From Sceloporus undulatus (lineage: Eukaryota > Chordata > Lepidosauria > Squamata > Phrynosomatidae): 64,000 bases of DNA. The stretch covers positions 6,542,770-6,606,769 of the forward strand of contig NC_056530.1 of the NCBI RefSeq assembly GCF_019175285.1. Reading direction: 5' to 3'. A program made the translations under genes and the position numbers. The notes under the pieces are model-generated. The model made no database searches and was not told the origin of the DNA. It saw nothing but the letters and a program-made list of their open reading frames with translations. Shown piece after piece: positions 12,485 to 23,500 of the stretch; the first letter of the stretch is position 1; every line of letters starts with the position of its first letter.

Positions 12485-13053
12485 TTCCTATATGACTTTG
12501 ATTGATGCCCTGGTTATCTCTTGCCTTGACTACTGCAACATTACAGAGCTTCTTTTGCCCCCCCCCAATCCCTTCAGCATTTTGCTGCTAGGATTATCTT
12601 TCTGGCTAGCCGTTTTGATCATGATGGTATAATTCAAAGATATAGCCATATTAGTCTGTAGAATCAGTATGTGGAGAGATCTTGTAGCATCTTTGAGACT
12701 AACTGAAAGAAATTGGCAGCAGTCGACTTCCTCAGATGGAGATGAGGAAGCAGACTGAAGTCTACCAAAGCTCATGCTGCCCATTTCTTTCTTTCAGTTA
12801 GTCTCAAAGGTGCTACAAGATCTCTCCACGTTTTGATCGTATCACTCCACTTCTGATCTCTGCCCTGGCTGCCCATCCCTTACAGGATCCAGTATAAATG
12901 TCTTCTTTTAACCTTCAAAGCCCTACATAATTTAACCCCCCCCCCCCCGCCTTTATTTTTTAGTTTCTTTCCCCTTTTACCATCCGGCTCGAGTCCTACA
13001 ATCTAGGGACTCTGGGGTTCTTACCCAGCCAAGAGTTTATTCCTCCCTAGATA
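12485..13053 (+). mobile_element. L2 LINE, left part, split by later insertions
   Basis: Decayed reverse-transcriptase C-terminal region (LDYCNITELLL- and PSRLRARSYNL-like text). It is interrupted by a palindromic repeat at about 12627-12832 and by the DIRS element at 13054. The remainder resumes at 18442. Confidence 0.7.
12627..12832. repeat. Palindromic interspersed repeat inside L2
   Basis: Two inverted halves share GAGAGATCTTGTAGCA and TTTGAGACTAACTGAAAGAAA. The L2 sequence CGTTTTGATC is repeated near both sides, suggesting a target duplication. Relatives occur at about 1230-1310, 15600-15730 and 35095-35225. Confidence 0.65.
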
Positions 13054-13210
13054 CGAACGTTGGTACTTACCCGTGATACGTTCATTTCCAGTAGATGAGG
13101 GTCCTTGCATCCTGTATTCTGGGTTTAGCTCCTCCTATTTGCTCCTGTAGGCAGGGACAATAAACAAAAGACTGGCCCCTATATAGAGAGGAGCTAGCCC
13201 CCCGGGTCTC
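13054..13210. repeat. DIRS left inverted terminal repeat
   Basis: Pairs with 18305-18441. Shared blocks include CCAGAATACAGG, GGACAATAAACAAAAGAC and CCCCTATATAG. It also includes the outermost ACGTTGGTACTTACC, whose complement appears in the internal complementary region. Confidence 0.85.
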
Positions 13211-13414
13211 AGTCAATAACAAGCCAAGCGACTAGTAAGGTAAATCAAGGAACTGCTAGTAACATCAGCTAAGGGTTAACTAGAACACCTTAGAAAAACT
13301 AGTCCAAGAACAAACAAGAACTCAGAAAAACCAATCCAGCAACCAGAAGAACAAGGCAGGTCCCCCAACAGGCAGGCAGGGTCAGAGGCCGCAGGCAGCA
13401 CCCAATTGGGCAGG

Positions 13415-13512
13415 ATGCTAGGACCCTCGTCTGCTGGAAATGAACGTATCACAGGTAAGTACCAACGTTCGTTTTCCCAGCAGACAGGGTCCTAACCTCT
13501 TGTATTCTGGGA
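13415..13512. repeat. DIRS internal complementary region
   Basis: The left half is complementary to the outer end of the left terminal repeat, and the right half to the outer end of the right one, meeting at about 13472. In DIRS elements this region bridges the two ends when a circular intermediate is made. Confidence 0.85.
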
Positions 13513-13779
13513 TTTACAAAAGCCCTCTCGAACTGGGAGGGAAGTGCTGCCAGGAGACTGTGGCCCCCGACACAATCTATTGGAGGACCCTCCTTCCAAA
13601 TGACGCCTCAGCGGACTGAGACACGTCCAGTTTGTAATGTCTTATGAAGGTCAAAGGCGACTTCCATGTGGCCGCCCTGCAAATGTCTGACAGGGAGGCG
13701 CTAGTGGCCAGGGCCGCAGAGGTCGATGCACTCCTGGTTGACTGCGCCATCACCCCCTCGGGCGGAGTGAGATCAAGAG

Positions 13780-14390
13780 TTCAGTAGCTCTCTTGAATAC
13801 AAGACCTGATCCACCTAATCAGAGTCGAGGCGGATACCTTGCACCCCAAAGAGCCCGGGAGAAAGGAAATGAACAACATTTCAGATGACCTTAACGTTGA
13901 AGTCCTCTTGATGTAGATTCTGAGGGCTCTGCGCACTTCCAATGTGTGCCCGGTCTTTCCCAAGTCCTTCTTAGGAGTGCGGCAGAATGAAGGCAGGAGA
14001 AGGTCCAGTGACATGTGAAAGGCTGAATTGACCTTAGGCATGAAGGTAGGGTCTGGATGAAGGCACACTGAGACTGGCCTAAAATATACAAGTCTTTATG
14101 TACTGACAGGGCCCCCAGGTCTGACACCCGTCTGGCAGAGGTAATGGCCGTGAGGAAGATGACCTTAAAGGAGAGGTGTTTGAGGGAGGCCTCCCTCCCG
14201 AAGGGGCTCGAACGGCCCAACCATCAGTGCCTTTAAGACCATGTTCATGTCCCAAGTTGGAAAACGATGACTGGTGGGCTGGGCCCTGTTGGAAACTCCC
14301 CTCAACAGCCTCTAATGTGAGGATGGCTGCCATTCTAGCTGCTCTCTTATGGAGCAGAACCGATGTGATGGCAGACACCTGCCTTATAAC
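13780..14390 (-). pseudogene. DIRS tyrosine recombinase remnant
   Basis: Minus-strand translations resemble the DIRS recombinase (for example AITSARRVSDLGAL and RRALRIYIKRT), placing the coding 3' end beside the left terminal repeat, as expected. It is broken. Confidence 0.8.
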
Positions 14391-15104
14391 CATGTTGGGT
14401 CTTAGTCCCTTTTTAATGCCATCTTGGATGGACTATAGCAGGTCTGCCACTGAAAACCTGAAGCAGTCGATGAGAATTTGTCTAAAAGGTGGATTATGGT
14501 GGATTATGTGATCAATCAGCATAGAACTTGATCTAATCTGGACCTATGGCCGCTTCCAGCCTATCACTGATCACCTTGTCAACTGGTTATAGCAATGAAG
14601 GTGCTATTAAGGTGATTTCACATGTAGCAATTAAGGCTTACCGCTCTGAAAGAGGAATGTTAATGTCTGACCTCCAACTAATATTTCAAAACAATGTGCA
14701 GTTCTTTACTGGAACATCTGTAAACCTGTGTAAAATAAGACTAATTCCATGGTTAGGCAAGGGAGACACTGGATTAACCTTTACCTCGCAGACACTGGTG
14801 AGTCCATGCAGAAGCATAGATGCACTCTGTGTTAACAGGGCCTGTGGTCAGAATTAAGTCTGATTTCATCTGAGGATAAACTTGTCTAGAGGCTTCAAAA
14901 ATCACCCCAACTCCATGTAGCAGACTACCATCAACCTATAGGAAGGCTGAGAGGTCTCCCAGCTGAATGAACCGCTGATTAAGGAGTCATGAAATGGGAA
15001 CAGAGGGCTTGGCAAGGATAGCCCTCTGGTATCGAATTTCGAGGAGAGGATTTTCTCCACAAAAAGGATCTGTCAAAGGAAAACAAACCTAAATTTTAAA
15101 TAGT

Positions 15105-15730
15105 ATAGTGGGCCCTCGATATGCACTGGAGTTGGATTCAGGACTTTGCATGGATACCAGATCCATGGAAGCTCAAGTCACATAAAATATAATGGCATAG
15201 TAAAACGGAGTCTCCTGTATAAAATAGTAAAATCAGTTTGGTTTTCTTGTTTTTTTTGGGGGGGGGATACACACACACACACACACACACACAAGCTGTG
15301 GGCATATAGGTGGCTGGTGTAAGTCTCTATATGGAGCTGTATGGTATATTAAATCTGAGCACATGTGCAAGCAGAAAACAAGGCATAGGCACTAGGGAGT
15401 CCATTTTATTGTTATAAGGTTAGCTGTGTGGGTGAGTGTCTTATCCCCGACTGGGTTTTCATGCCAAGGTCTGGTCCTTGTCCACTTCCTTCTGAGGCTG
15501 GGAAAATCATAGAATCATGGAGTTGGATGAGACTACAAGGGCCATCAAGTCCAACCCCCTGCCATGCAGGAAATCACAATCAAAGCATGCCCAACAGTAT
15601 GCAAAGGAATCTTGTAGCACCCTGAGACCACTAAAAGAGATTGGCAGCATGAACCTTCATGGCCTTGAGCCCAACTCATCATATGCACGATAGACCTTGT
15701 TACAATAGGCCTATCCAAGGCAGGAAGCAG
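15105..15730. repeat. Insertions within the DIRS element
   Basis: A Tigger-like fragment (GGGCCCTCGATATGCACTGG, about 15109-15240), a CA run (about 15270-15293), a reversed CR1 3' tail (about 15507-15600) and a copy of the palindromic AGATC repeat (about 15605-15725). Confidence 0.6.
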
Positions 15731-16982
15731 TTGAATGGCAAGCCCATCAGCAGGCATTATTATTTAAAATGTAACTATCTAGACAAGGTAAGAGGTAATT
15801 GTGATCTTTGTGGCAGACTCCTCAGCAGAAAAGCCTGATTATATTGTTTTAAAACACTCATGGGGGAAGGGGGGTTTCTCCCCCCCCCCTGGAGAGGAGG
15901 CTGTTTGTTTGTTTTTGATAAGAATTTTTCTTAACCCCCTGTATTATGAGAACCATCTCATGGAAGAAGAAACTGTATTTGTTAGTTTCTTCCCTTTAAC
16001 AGATATCTCTCCTATGAAAGAAGGGTAGGCAAGGGGAGCCAGCTCTCCTGAGGCTAGCTGACTGAGGTTCCCTGTGTTTTATAACAGGAACATAAACCCT
16101 TTTGCCACTAAAGTGGAGCTTTGTTGGTCACCGTAATCCAATATATCTATCACCTCATATGAGATGTTTTTACCAAAGATCCTCAATGCATGTAAGCATT
16201 AGAGGTCTGCTGAGTGACCAGATGCCTTCTCCTTGCTTGAGTCACCCTGTTTATTAGCATTTAAATGAATCTGTATTGTTAAAGCTTATGCTCTTAATGA
16301 GAAGTGCTATGGCTGATAACAAAGGAGATAGAACCATGTGCTCATCTTATGTCTTAGGCTGTTCCAGCTAAGGCAAAAAGGCTCTGGCCCTATTGGAGAC
16401 AGGGACCGAGGCCCATGAGGAAGGAAGAAAAGTCATCATGTTGGTTTATGGCTAGCCCCTTCCCTTGTTGCTTCCAAGCACTGAGGAAACTGCTCTTAAC
16501 TGAAGACCATTTGTAACCATGGGTAGATAGCTGCATATGGCCTGTAGTGTAGCCCTGATACTCACAGGGCACTTTGTTTTATTTATGTTTGAGACAGCCC
16601 CAACTTCAAGCTGGGGCTTACATCTTAGCCCTTTTAATCTCAGGCAGGCTTTATAGTAACCTGGTTGCATGACAGAAGCTAGTTTGGTCTTCAACTCCCT
16701 CCCACTTGCATAGGTAGCTGGGAAGGGCAGAGGGGCTGCTGTGGGACATGGCTCTACATTTACCTGAGGTATGTCTGTGTCCTGAGAAAGGATAATCTCT
16801 GATGGAAAGGAGAGGCCAAGCGCTCAAGCTTTTCTCTCAAAAGTGCCATAATTTGGGGCAGCCAAACACAATTGGGGGTGAAGGGAACTCTCCACCCATG
16901 ATATCCACAAGTGGTTTACCCCTTTTTGTTGTTGTAATTTTTGGGGAGGGAACACAGGAGGATTTGTATCCATGTGCTCTCT

Positions 16983-17112
16983 CATAGAATCCTTGGGTTG
17001 GAAGAGACTCCAAGGGCCATCCAGTCCAACCCCATTCTGCCATGCAGGAACTCTCAATCAAAGCATTTCCAATAGATGGCCCTCCAGCCTCTGTTTAGAA
17101 GTGGGTGGCAGA
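16983..17112 (-). mobile_element. CR1 3' end, reversed, inside DIRS
   Basis: Reads TTGGGTTGGAAGAGACTCCA and GGCCATCCAGTCCAACCCC, the reverse complement of the CR1 3' untranslated end and last codons. Confidence 0.75.
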
Positions 17113-18304
17113 GGCCATGCTCTCTCTGGGGAGGACATGAAGCCACTTTGTGCTTTTTTGTGGGATGCTCTGTGGCAGCCAAAAAAGACCATTTTAGAGT
17201 TGGAAGCTTCAGCTTCTGCCGGGCCAAGTCCAGCTTCCTTTACAGCCATGCGGCTGTACAACATGAAGGAAGAGTCCTCTGCCTCCTTACACACCACCTC
17301 ATTATAAGAATTCAAAAGGAATGTGCAGGAGCCCTGGCAACACCACCATGTGTTTCCCAGTCTGCAAAAGGATCCCCCACACCTTTTGGGGTCCTGGGTG
17401 CCATTGGGGCCAGAGATGAGAAGGAAAGGGGAAACCAAGGGTTTATGCCCCCATCTGCCCTCCTGGCAGAGTCCCAAACCTTATGCTAGGCATAGTGCCT
17501 GCAATGGCCATGGCAGAGGCCTCATGGCAATGCCTGCCCTGAGCGAGGACATTAGATCTGGCAAAGGTTCCTTGCCGGCTAGAGAGAGGGCCCCTGGCAC
17601 TCACCTCTTCTCCTGTGTCTTCTGGCTGGCTTGCCTCTCTGACCTTGGCCCTGTTTCAGGCTGTGCAGAGGTGATGCAGAGAAATCCTTTGCCATGGCTT
17701 TTGGCTGGCCTGTCCTCTGAACCCTGGCCCCAATGGGCTGAGCAGAGATGCTGAGAAGGGAAGTTTCCATGACTTCTGACCAGTTTCCTCACTGATCTCT
17801 GGCCTTAAACAGGCTGGGCAGAGGTGATGTGGAGAAACAGAGACATGGAGGGGATACCCCTCACCATCTGTTCCCACGGCTCCCATGTGCTGCAATGCTG
17901 TTTGCAGAAATCTCCTGTGCTCCCACCATGAAAGAGGGGCAGCTTTGGAGGAGAGGGAGAGTCATTGGCAAAGCCAAGACCATTCTCCAATCCTGGGAGC
18001 CCTTGCCATATTAAGTCTTTCTTCATGCTTCCAAGGCAGCAAGAGAAAGGAAGACGCTGCAGAGCAACAGCAAACACATCCCAATGGGTCTCCCTCTGAA
18101 GTCAGCTCCCTCTGTTGAGCTGGCAGACCCTGAGGTAGGGAAGCCTGAGCCAGTGCTCTGCCATAGCCACCACCAAGGAAGGGAGGAAAGGCAGGAGAGA
18201 GGAGAACAAGGGAAGGCTAAGAAAACTCTCAAACCGCTTTCGGAGAAAGGAAAAACTTCGCTGGCTCGAAGAGACACCTCCTGCTAGGAGCTTAGGCAGG
18301 AACG

Positions 18305-18441
18305 AGATTGAGGCCCGGGGGGGGGGGCTAGCTCCTCCCTATATAGGGGCCGGTCTTTTGTTTATTGTCCCTGCCTACCGGAGCGAATAGGAGGAGCTAA
18401 ACCCAGAATACAGGAGGTTAGGACCCTGTCTGCTGGGAAAC
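18305..18441. repeat. DIRS right inverted terminal repeat
   Basis: Reverse complement of the left repeat with few differences over about 95 bp. Its outer end (GGACCCTGTCTGCTGGGAAA) is complementary to the second half of the internal region at about 13472-13512. Confidence 0.85.
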
Positions 18442-18790
18442 AGATTCATTCTTTTCCGCTCGCCGCACCTTACTCTTGAAACCTCTTCCCCATCATCTGC
18501 AGATTATTACTTCTTTAATTCATTTTAAATCCAAACTAAAGATTTTATTTTTTCTGAAGCTTTCTGGACTGAACTTTGATATTCTCTGATAATCCAGACT
18601 AATGGTGCATTATTATTATTTTTGTAGTTTTATAGTTGTGTGAATGGGATAAATTGCTAGTTACTGTATATTATTTTATATCGTATGACTTTTAGATTGT
18701 ACGCCATCTGCAGGCTTTATGTTGTTTTAATGACTTTGTAAAGTGCTTTGTAAAACTTATGGCACTAAATAAATAAACAAACAAATAAAT
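18442..18790 (+). mobile_element. L2 LINE, right part and tail
   Basis: Continues the L2 copy broken at 13053 (peptide text like FNSFKSKLKI) and runs through an L2-type 3' end (TTAGATTGTACGCCATCTGC) to the repeated AAATAAATAAAC tail. Confidence 0.7.
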
Positions 18791-19164
18791 AAATAGTATT
18801 AATATATTTCTATGTTGCTCCAAGAATTTCTTGCTTAATTGACAAAGGAGGTCTTTTGGTCATTGCAGATGCTCCAATAGTTAAAATCCTTAACAGAAAC
18901 CATTACTAAAGCCAGTGTTACAGCTGATCTGCTGCAAAACCTTGAGATCTCCTAGTAGACCTATCCTCTGCTTGCATGAAGGTTAATAGTATCATAGATA
19001 ATAGGATTTGCTCTGCTGGGACATCATTCAGAATATGCCTGAAAGGCTGAGTCCATGATCAAGGTTTTTTTTATCTTATGACTTTTTTTAAAGTATGTAT
19101 TTGAGACTCACAAGCATCTCTTGAAGAGATACATCAGTATAACTTAAAACCATTACAACATGTT
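18791..19164. other. Downstream flank of SRSF4, nothing recognised
   Basis: AT-rich, no repeat or exon assigned. Confidence 0.5.
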
Positions 19165-19777
19165 GTCAAGCAAAAATAGTCTTTATTCAAATTTAATGGA
19201 AACAGGGGCCACTGTACTTTGCAATACGGGGAAAAATAAAAAAAATATAAAACAAGGATATTGTCACAATACCAGAAAGTGGAACTACCTTTTTCCCCTT
19301 CCCTATTGTTTACTGTAGGTATCTATTTTCCTGACTGTGCCATTCACAAACTCTGCAAGTCCAAAGTATTAAAATGAAAAAGTAATATGAAATTTAAGAC
19401 TTTGTACTTCCCACTAAATGACATACATCAAAGGGCATCAATTAAAGGGAAAATTGTTGAAGTTATCATACCTACCTAGGAGTCATCATTCCAGTCTTAG
19501 AAGCCCATCAAACTCTAGTGCTCATTCTCTATGGCTATTCTGGAAACCCATTGGTGTTTGGTGCCCAAATGAGGTTCTTAGCCTCAAGTACCAGAAAGGG
19601 CAACAGAGAGGAAGCACCAGACTGAACATTTACAGACACACCGGGGGGGCAGGGGGCGGGGGGGGGATGTATTAAAAATGTACAGCAGTGACATGTTCTA
19701 CTCCAATCACTTGTGCTACAACTACCAAACATGTACAAAAGACTTCTCATAGAGCTCTAAGTGTGGTTGCAGCAATT
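19165..19777 (-). other. SRSF4: SRSF4 3' untranslated region
   Basis: Runs from the stop codon to a likely cleavage point about 15-25 nt beyond an AATAAA signal (plus-strand TTTATT at 19182-19187). It holds one G/C-run block at 19643-19666. The exact end is inferred. Confidence 0.7.
19182..19187 (-). promoter_or_regulatory. SRSF4 polyadenylation signal
   Basis: Canonical AATAAA on the minus strand about 590 nt after the stop codon. It is the first canonical signal found downstream of the CDS. Confidence 0.65.
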
Positions 19778-20588
19778 TTAAGATCTGGAACAAGACCTTG
19801 ATCTAGATCGGGAATGTGACCTAGAGGCAGACCTCGATCTAGACTTGGATTGGGATCTTGTTTTTGAAACTGATTTGGATCTGGAGCGAGATTCTGATTT
19901 GACATTTTGCTTAGACTTGGAATTTGACCTTGACCGGGATTTACGACTGGTGTCCATTTCCTCACACTCGCCCTTTGATTCCTTTGTGGTGGGTTCTGCT
20001 TTTACATGCTCCTTTCCCTTGGATTGAGATCTGGATCTAGACCTAGACCTGGAACGCTCTTGATCTTCTCTCTTTTTTTTCTTGCTGCCAGACTTGCTGT
20101 CACGTTTACTCCGCCTCTTGCTTTTCTCACTTTTGCTCTGACTCCTGCTTCTGCTCCTACTGGCATCCCTGCTTCTCTTCCTACCTTTCCTTTTATCCTT
20201 GCTCTTGCTACGGCTCCTGCTCCTGCTCCTGCTCCCTTCTTTGCTCCTGCTTCTAACCTTGCTGGCACTCTTTTCTCTCTCTTTACTCCTACTGCTCCTT
20301 ACATTCTCCCTCTCCTCCTCTTCTATTTTCTCTTTACTACCACTCCTACTCCTGCTTTTACTCTTACTCTTTTCTTTGCTGGGACTTCTGCTCTTTGCTT
20401 GGTCATCATCATCATTATTGTGAACCACATCCTCTGGTTTGTCTTTACTTTTACTTCGGGATTTCTCCACACTTTTGCTACGGCTCCTGCTTTTATCATC
20501 TTTACTTGGACTCCTGCTTTTTTCCTTTTGGCCTCTGCTATGACTTTTGCTTCGACTGCGGCTCTTGCTTCTGGAGTGCGATCCAGAC
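19778..20588 (-). CDS. SRSF4: SRSF4 coding exon 6 (RS domain, stop)
   Basis: Encodes about 270 residues of RS repeats broken by acidic and lysine-rich spacers (for example HNNDDDD and [15 protein letters not shown]), ending ...[11 protein letters not shown]-stop. Acceptor ATTAG. The low-complexity codons create long false open frames on the other strand and in shifted frames. Confidence 0.96.
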
Positions 20589-23500
20589 CTAATAACCAAC
20601 AACAAACAGCAAAGGAACTGTATAAATCTTCTTGCAATAACTGGCAGTATTAAAATGCTGTCTCTTTCTAACATGCTTTTCTAACAAGATTCTCCAAATG
20701 CTCTATTATTATTATTATTATTACACTCGTCCCCCGGGTTACGAAATTAATTCGTTCCGGCGCCATACGTCTGCTTGACAAATATATTGAATTTATATAT
20801 ATTAAAAACATTACATATACACACATACACACAGAGCTCCTCTTACAGTACCTAGGCAACATAAGGTGCTTTGGGCCCCTTGAGGCACCCAAAACATTTT
20901 TGGGTGGGCTACATTCTTTGGGGTTTATCAAACGGGAGGAATTTCTCTTAAATTTAAGTGAAAAGAAAGTGGGGCCAGAACGCATTCACATGAATTCGCT
21001 AGTTTAGTGCAATTATGTGAATGCGCATTGCGTTCGAATTGGCTTCCCATTGCCCAAAAATAGCATGCCATTTCCCGAATTTGCGTGTGGCAGTCTATCA
21101 CGCAGTAACGTGAAACCCCATGATTGCGCTCGGACTGACTTCCCATTGCCCGAATTTGTGTGTAGTGGGTTATCATGCAATAACATTGAACCCCATGATT
21201 GCGTTCAGATTGCTATTAGATTATACAGTACTTCCAATTTCTCTTGTCTGATAAACTCCTTTGACATTCCTGTGCTATCAGATGTAAAACACAAAAGGAG
21301 ATAAATGACTTGATCAGATCAGGGACTAGCTTTTAAAGCTAGTAATGGAATCAGAATTATCAAAAAATTCAAAAAATCCTTTAAATGATCAATGCAATAA
21401 CCCTTGCTAAAGTCTGCTTACAAATTTGTACAAATATCTGTTGTATGATAGAACAAACAAAAATCACTCCAATAATTAGAAGGTCTTGATGTTTCTAGTT
21501 GATTAGTAGATCACTGTATAAACTGCAAATAATTGTGAGTTAAGTGGGAAGTACATAACAAAGTGATGGTTTTGACTACACAAACCAAAAGTCCTGAAAT
21601 CATACACAAGGGTTAAGTAGCTAGACGCCTCAGACTCTCACTTTTATATAGTAAGGCTTGTAGATGCCAATTCAGAGTAACAAAACTCCATCAATACTGT
21701 CTGAAGTATGTTTATAATACAGTAATTACTAATTAATTTTACCTGGATCGTGATCTGCTTTTTGAATGACTGCTTTTGCTACTGCCACTACGACTCCTGC
21801 TTTTACGAGAGTGTCTGCTTCGAGAGCGAGACCTGAAAGTAAAAGAACTGCTATAGTTATTAAGTGTCTATAGGTTCCATGTGCTGTTTCTAGGCTCCTG
21901 CTCAACAGGATGGGACCAAAAGAGACCATCTAAACTGCCACCACTCACATAACTCAGTGGGAAATTATTGGGGGACCTTGTCTTGTGCTTTCCATCTTGG
22001 ACTCTGCAGATACTTTCCTCTGCCTCTGGGGAATAAAACTAAGGTGGTAACTGAAAGAGTGTGAAAGACAGGAAGTCTATAAATGAAGCTTAATTCTAAA
22101 TAGTAATGCACATTAGTAAAAGAGTATCTCTAATAATATCCTTCAGGCAGTCACTTAGAGTTACCAAGTTGCAACAGCCTACTTTAAGTCGAAAAATGTA
22201 TGCATCAAAATGGACTCCAAAATCATGGGTAGACTTACAGACGGGGCAATGAGTTAATGCTTATAGATTTCCTGAAAGAAGAAGTGCCCACCTTACTCTG
22301 TAGCCTTGTAACGGCTTCCTGTTTGAAGCCCCAGCGCGCTCTCCAGGCAAACATTCTCTGAAGATGCCTGCCACAGATGCTGGCAAAACGTCAGGAAGAA
22401 ACTCTGCTAGAACATGGCCACATAGCCCGAAAAACCCACAAAAACCTATGGATGCCGGCCATGAAAGCCTTCAACTTCACGCACTCTCTCCCTCTGTGTG
22501 TGTGTCTTTGTTTTCCCTCTCAGCCTTCCCGTGCAGCCAAAGCTAACAAGCTGCTGTTGAGGCAAGGGAAACAAACACACAGAAAGTATGCCCTGGCTTG
22601 TACCCTGTTTTGCCTGGAAATCCTGGGGGTGAAAGGCAGAGAGAGAGAAAGGTCTGTCCTCCTTTTTGCCAAGCCCTGATCCTTGGGAGTCCTTGGGGTG
22701 GAGAGCAGAGAAAGAGTGGGGTCTGTCCTTTTTGCAAGCTATGAGCCTCGGGAGTCCTGGGATGAAAGGGAGGGAGAGAGAGAGAGAGAGAGAGAGAGAA
22801 TGGTCTGTCTTCCTTTTTGCAAGCACTGATCCTTGGGAGTCCTTGGGGTGGAGAGAAGAGAAAGAGTGGGGTCTGTCTTCCTTTTTGCAAGCTATGAGCC
22901 TTGGGGTAGAGAGCAGAGAAAGAGTGGGGTCTGTCCTCCTTTTTGCAAGCCCTGATCCTGGAGAGTCCTTGCGGTGGAGAGCAGAGAAAGACTGGGGTCT
23001 GTCCTCCTTTTTGCAAGCTATGAGTCCTTGGGGTGGAGAGCAAGAAAGAGTGGGGTCTGTCCTCCTTTTTGCAAAACTATGAGCCTTGGGAGTCCTTGGG
23101 GTGAAGAGCAGAGAAAGTGGGGTCTGTCCTCCTTTTTGCAAGCTATGAGCCTTGGAGATGCTTTTGGTAAGAGTGTTTGTGTGAGTGCGCGCGCGCCGAG
23201 GTTTGTTTCCCCTTTCCCATGCCGAGACTGATGCTTTGGAGAGGTCCAGAGAGGGAAATATAGGGAGGGAAGTGGTGCTTTGTTTCCCCCTTTAGATCTT
23301 TTGTAACATCCTCCAGTGTTTGACCCTCGACTTATCCACGGGTCATATCAAAATCAAGGATTTTGGATCTGAAAACTGCCCTTGACTTATACATGAGGTT
23401 GACTTATATGAGTATATACGGTACAGTGGTACCTCGGGTTACGAAATTAATTCGTTCCGCCGCCGCTTTCGTAACCCGAAAAGCCTTCGCAAGCCGAAAA

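Larger units (their letters stand above)
13054..18441 (-). mobile_element. DIRS-type tyrosine-recombinase retroelement (fossil)
   Basis: About 5.4 kb, with inverted terminal repeats (13054-13210 and 18305-18441), an internal complementary region next to the left end, and a remnant tyrosine recombinase on the minus strand. This terminal architecture defines the DIRS group. It sits inside an L2 copy and itself carries later insertions. It is broken, with several breaks, and no reverse transcriptase or RNase H was recognisable by eye. The inverted repeats still match closely, so it is of moderate age at most. Confidence 0.85.

Noticed and set aside
20006-20653. 215-codon plus-strand frame and other long frames over the SRSF4 last exon
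   Set aside because: Shadow of the RS repeat codons; serine/arginine coding leaves the opposite strand open by composition.
22446-23141. 231-codon and 166-codon frames
   Set aside because: They translate the 70-bp minisatellite.
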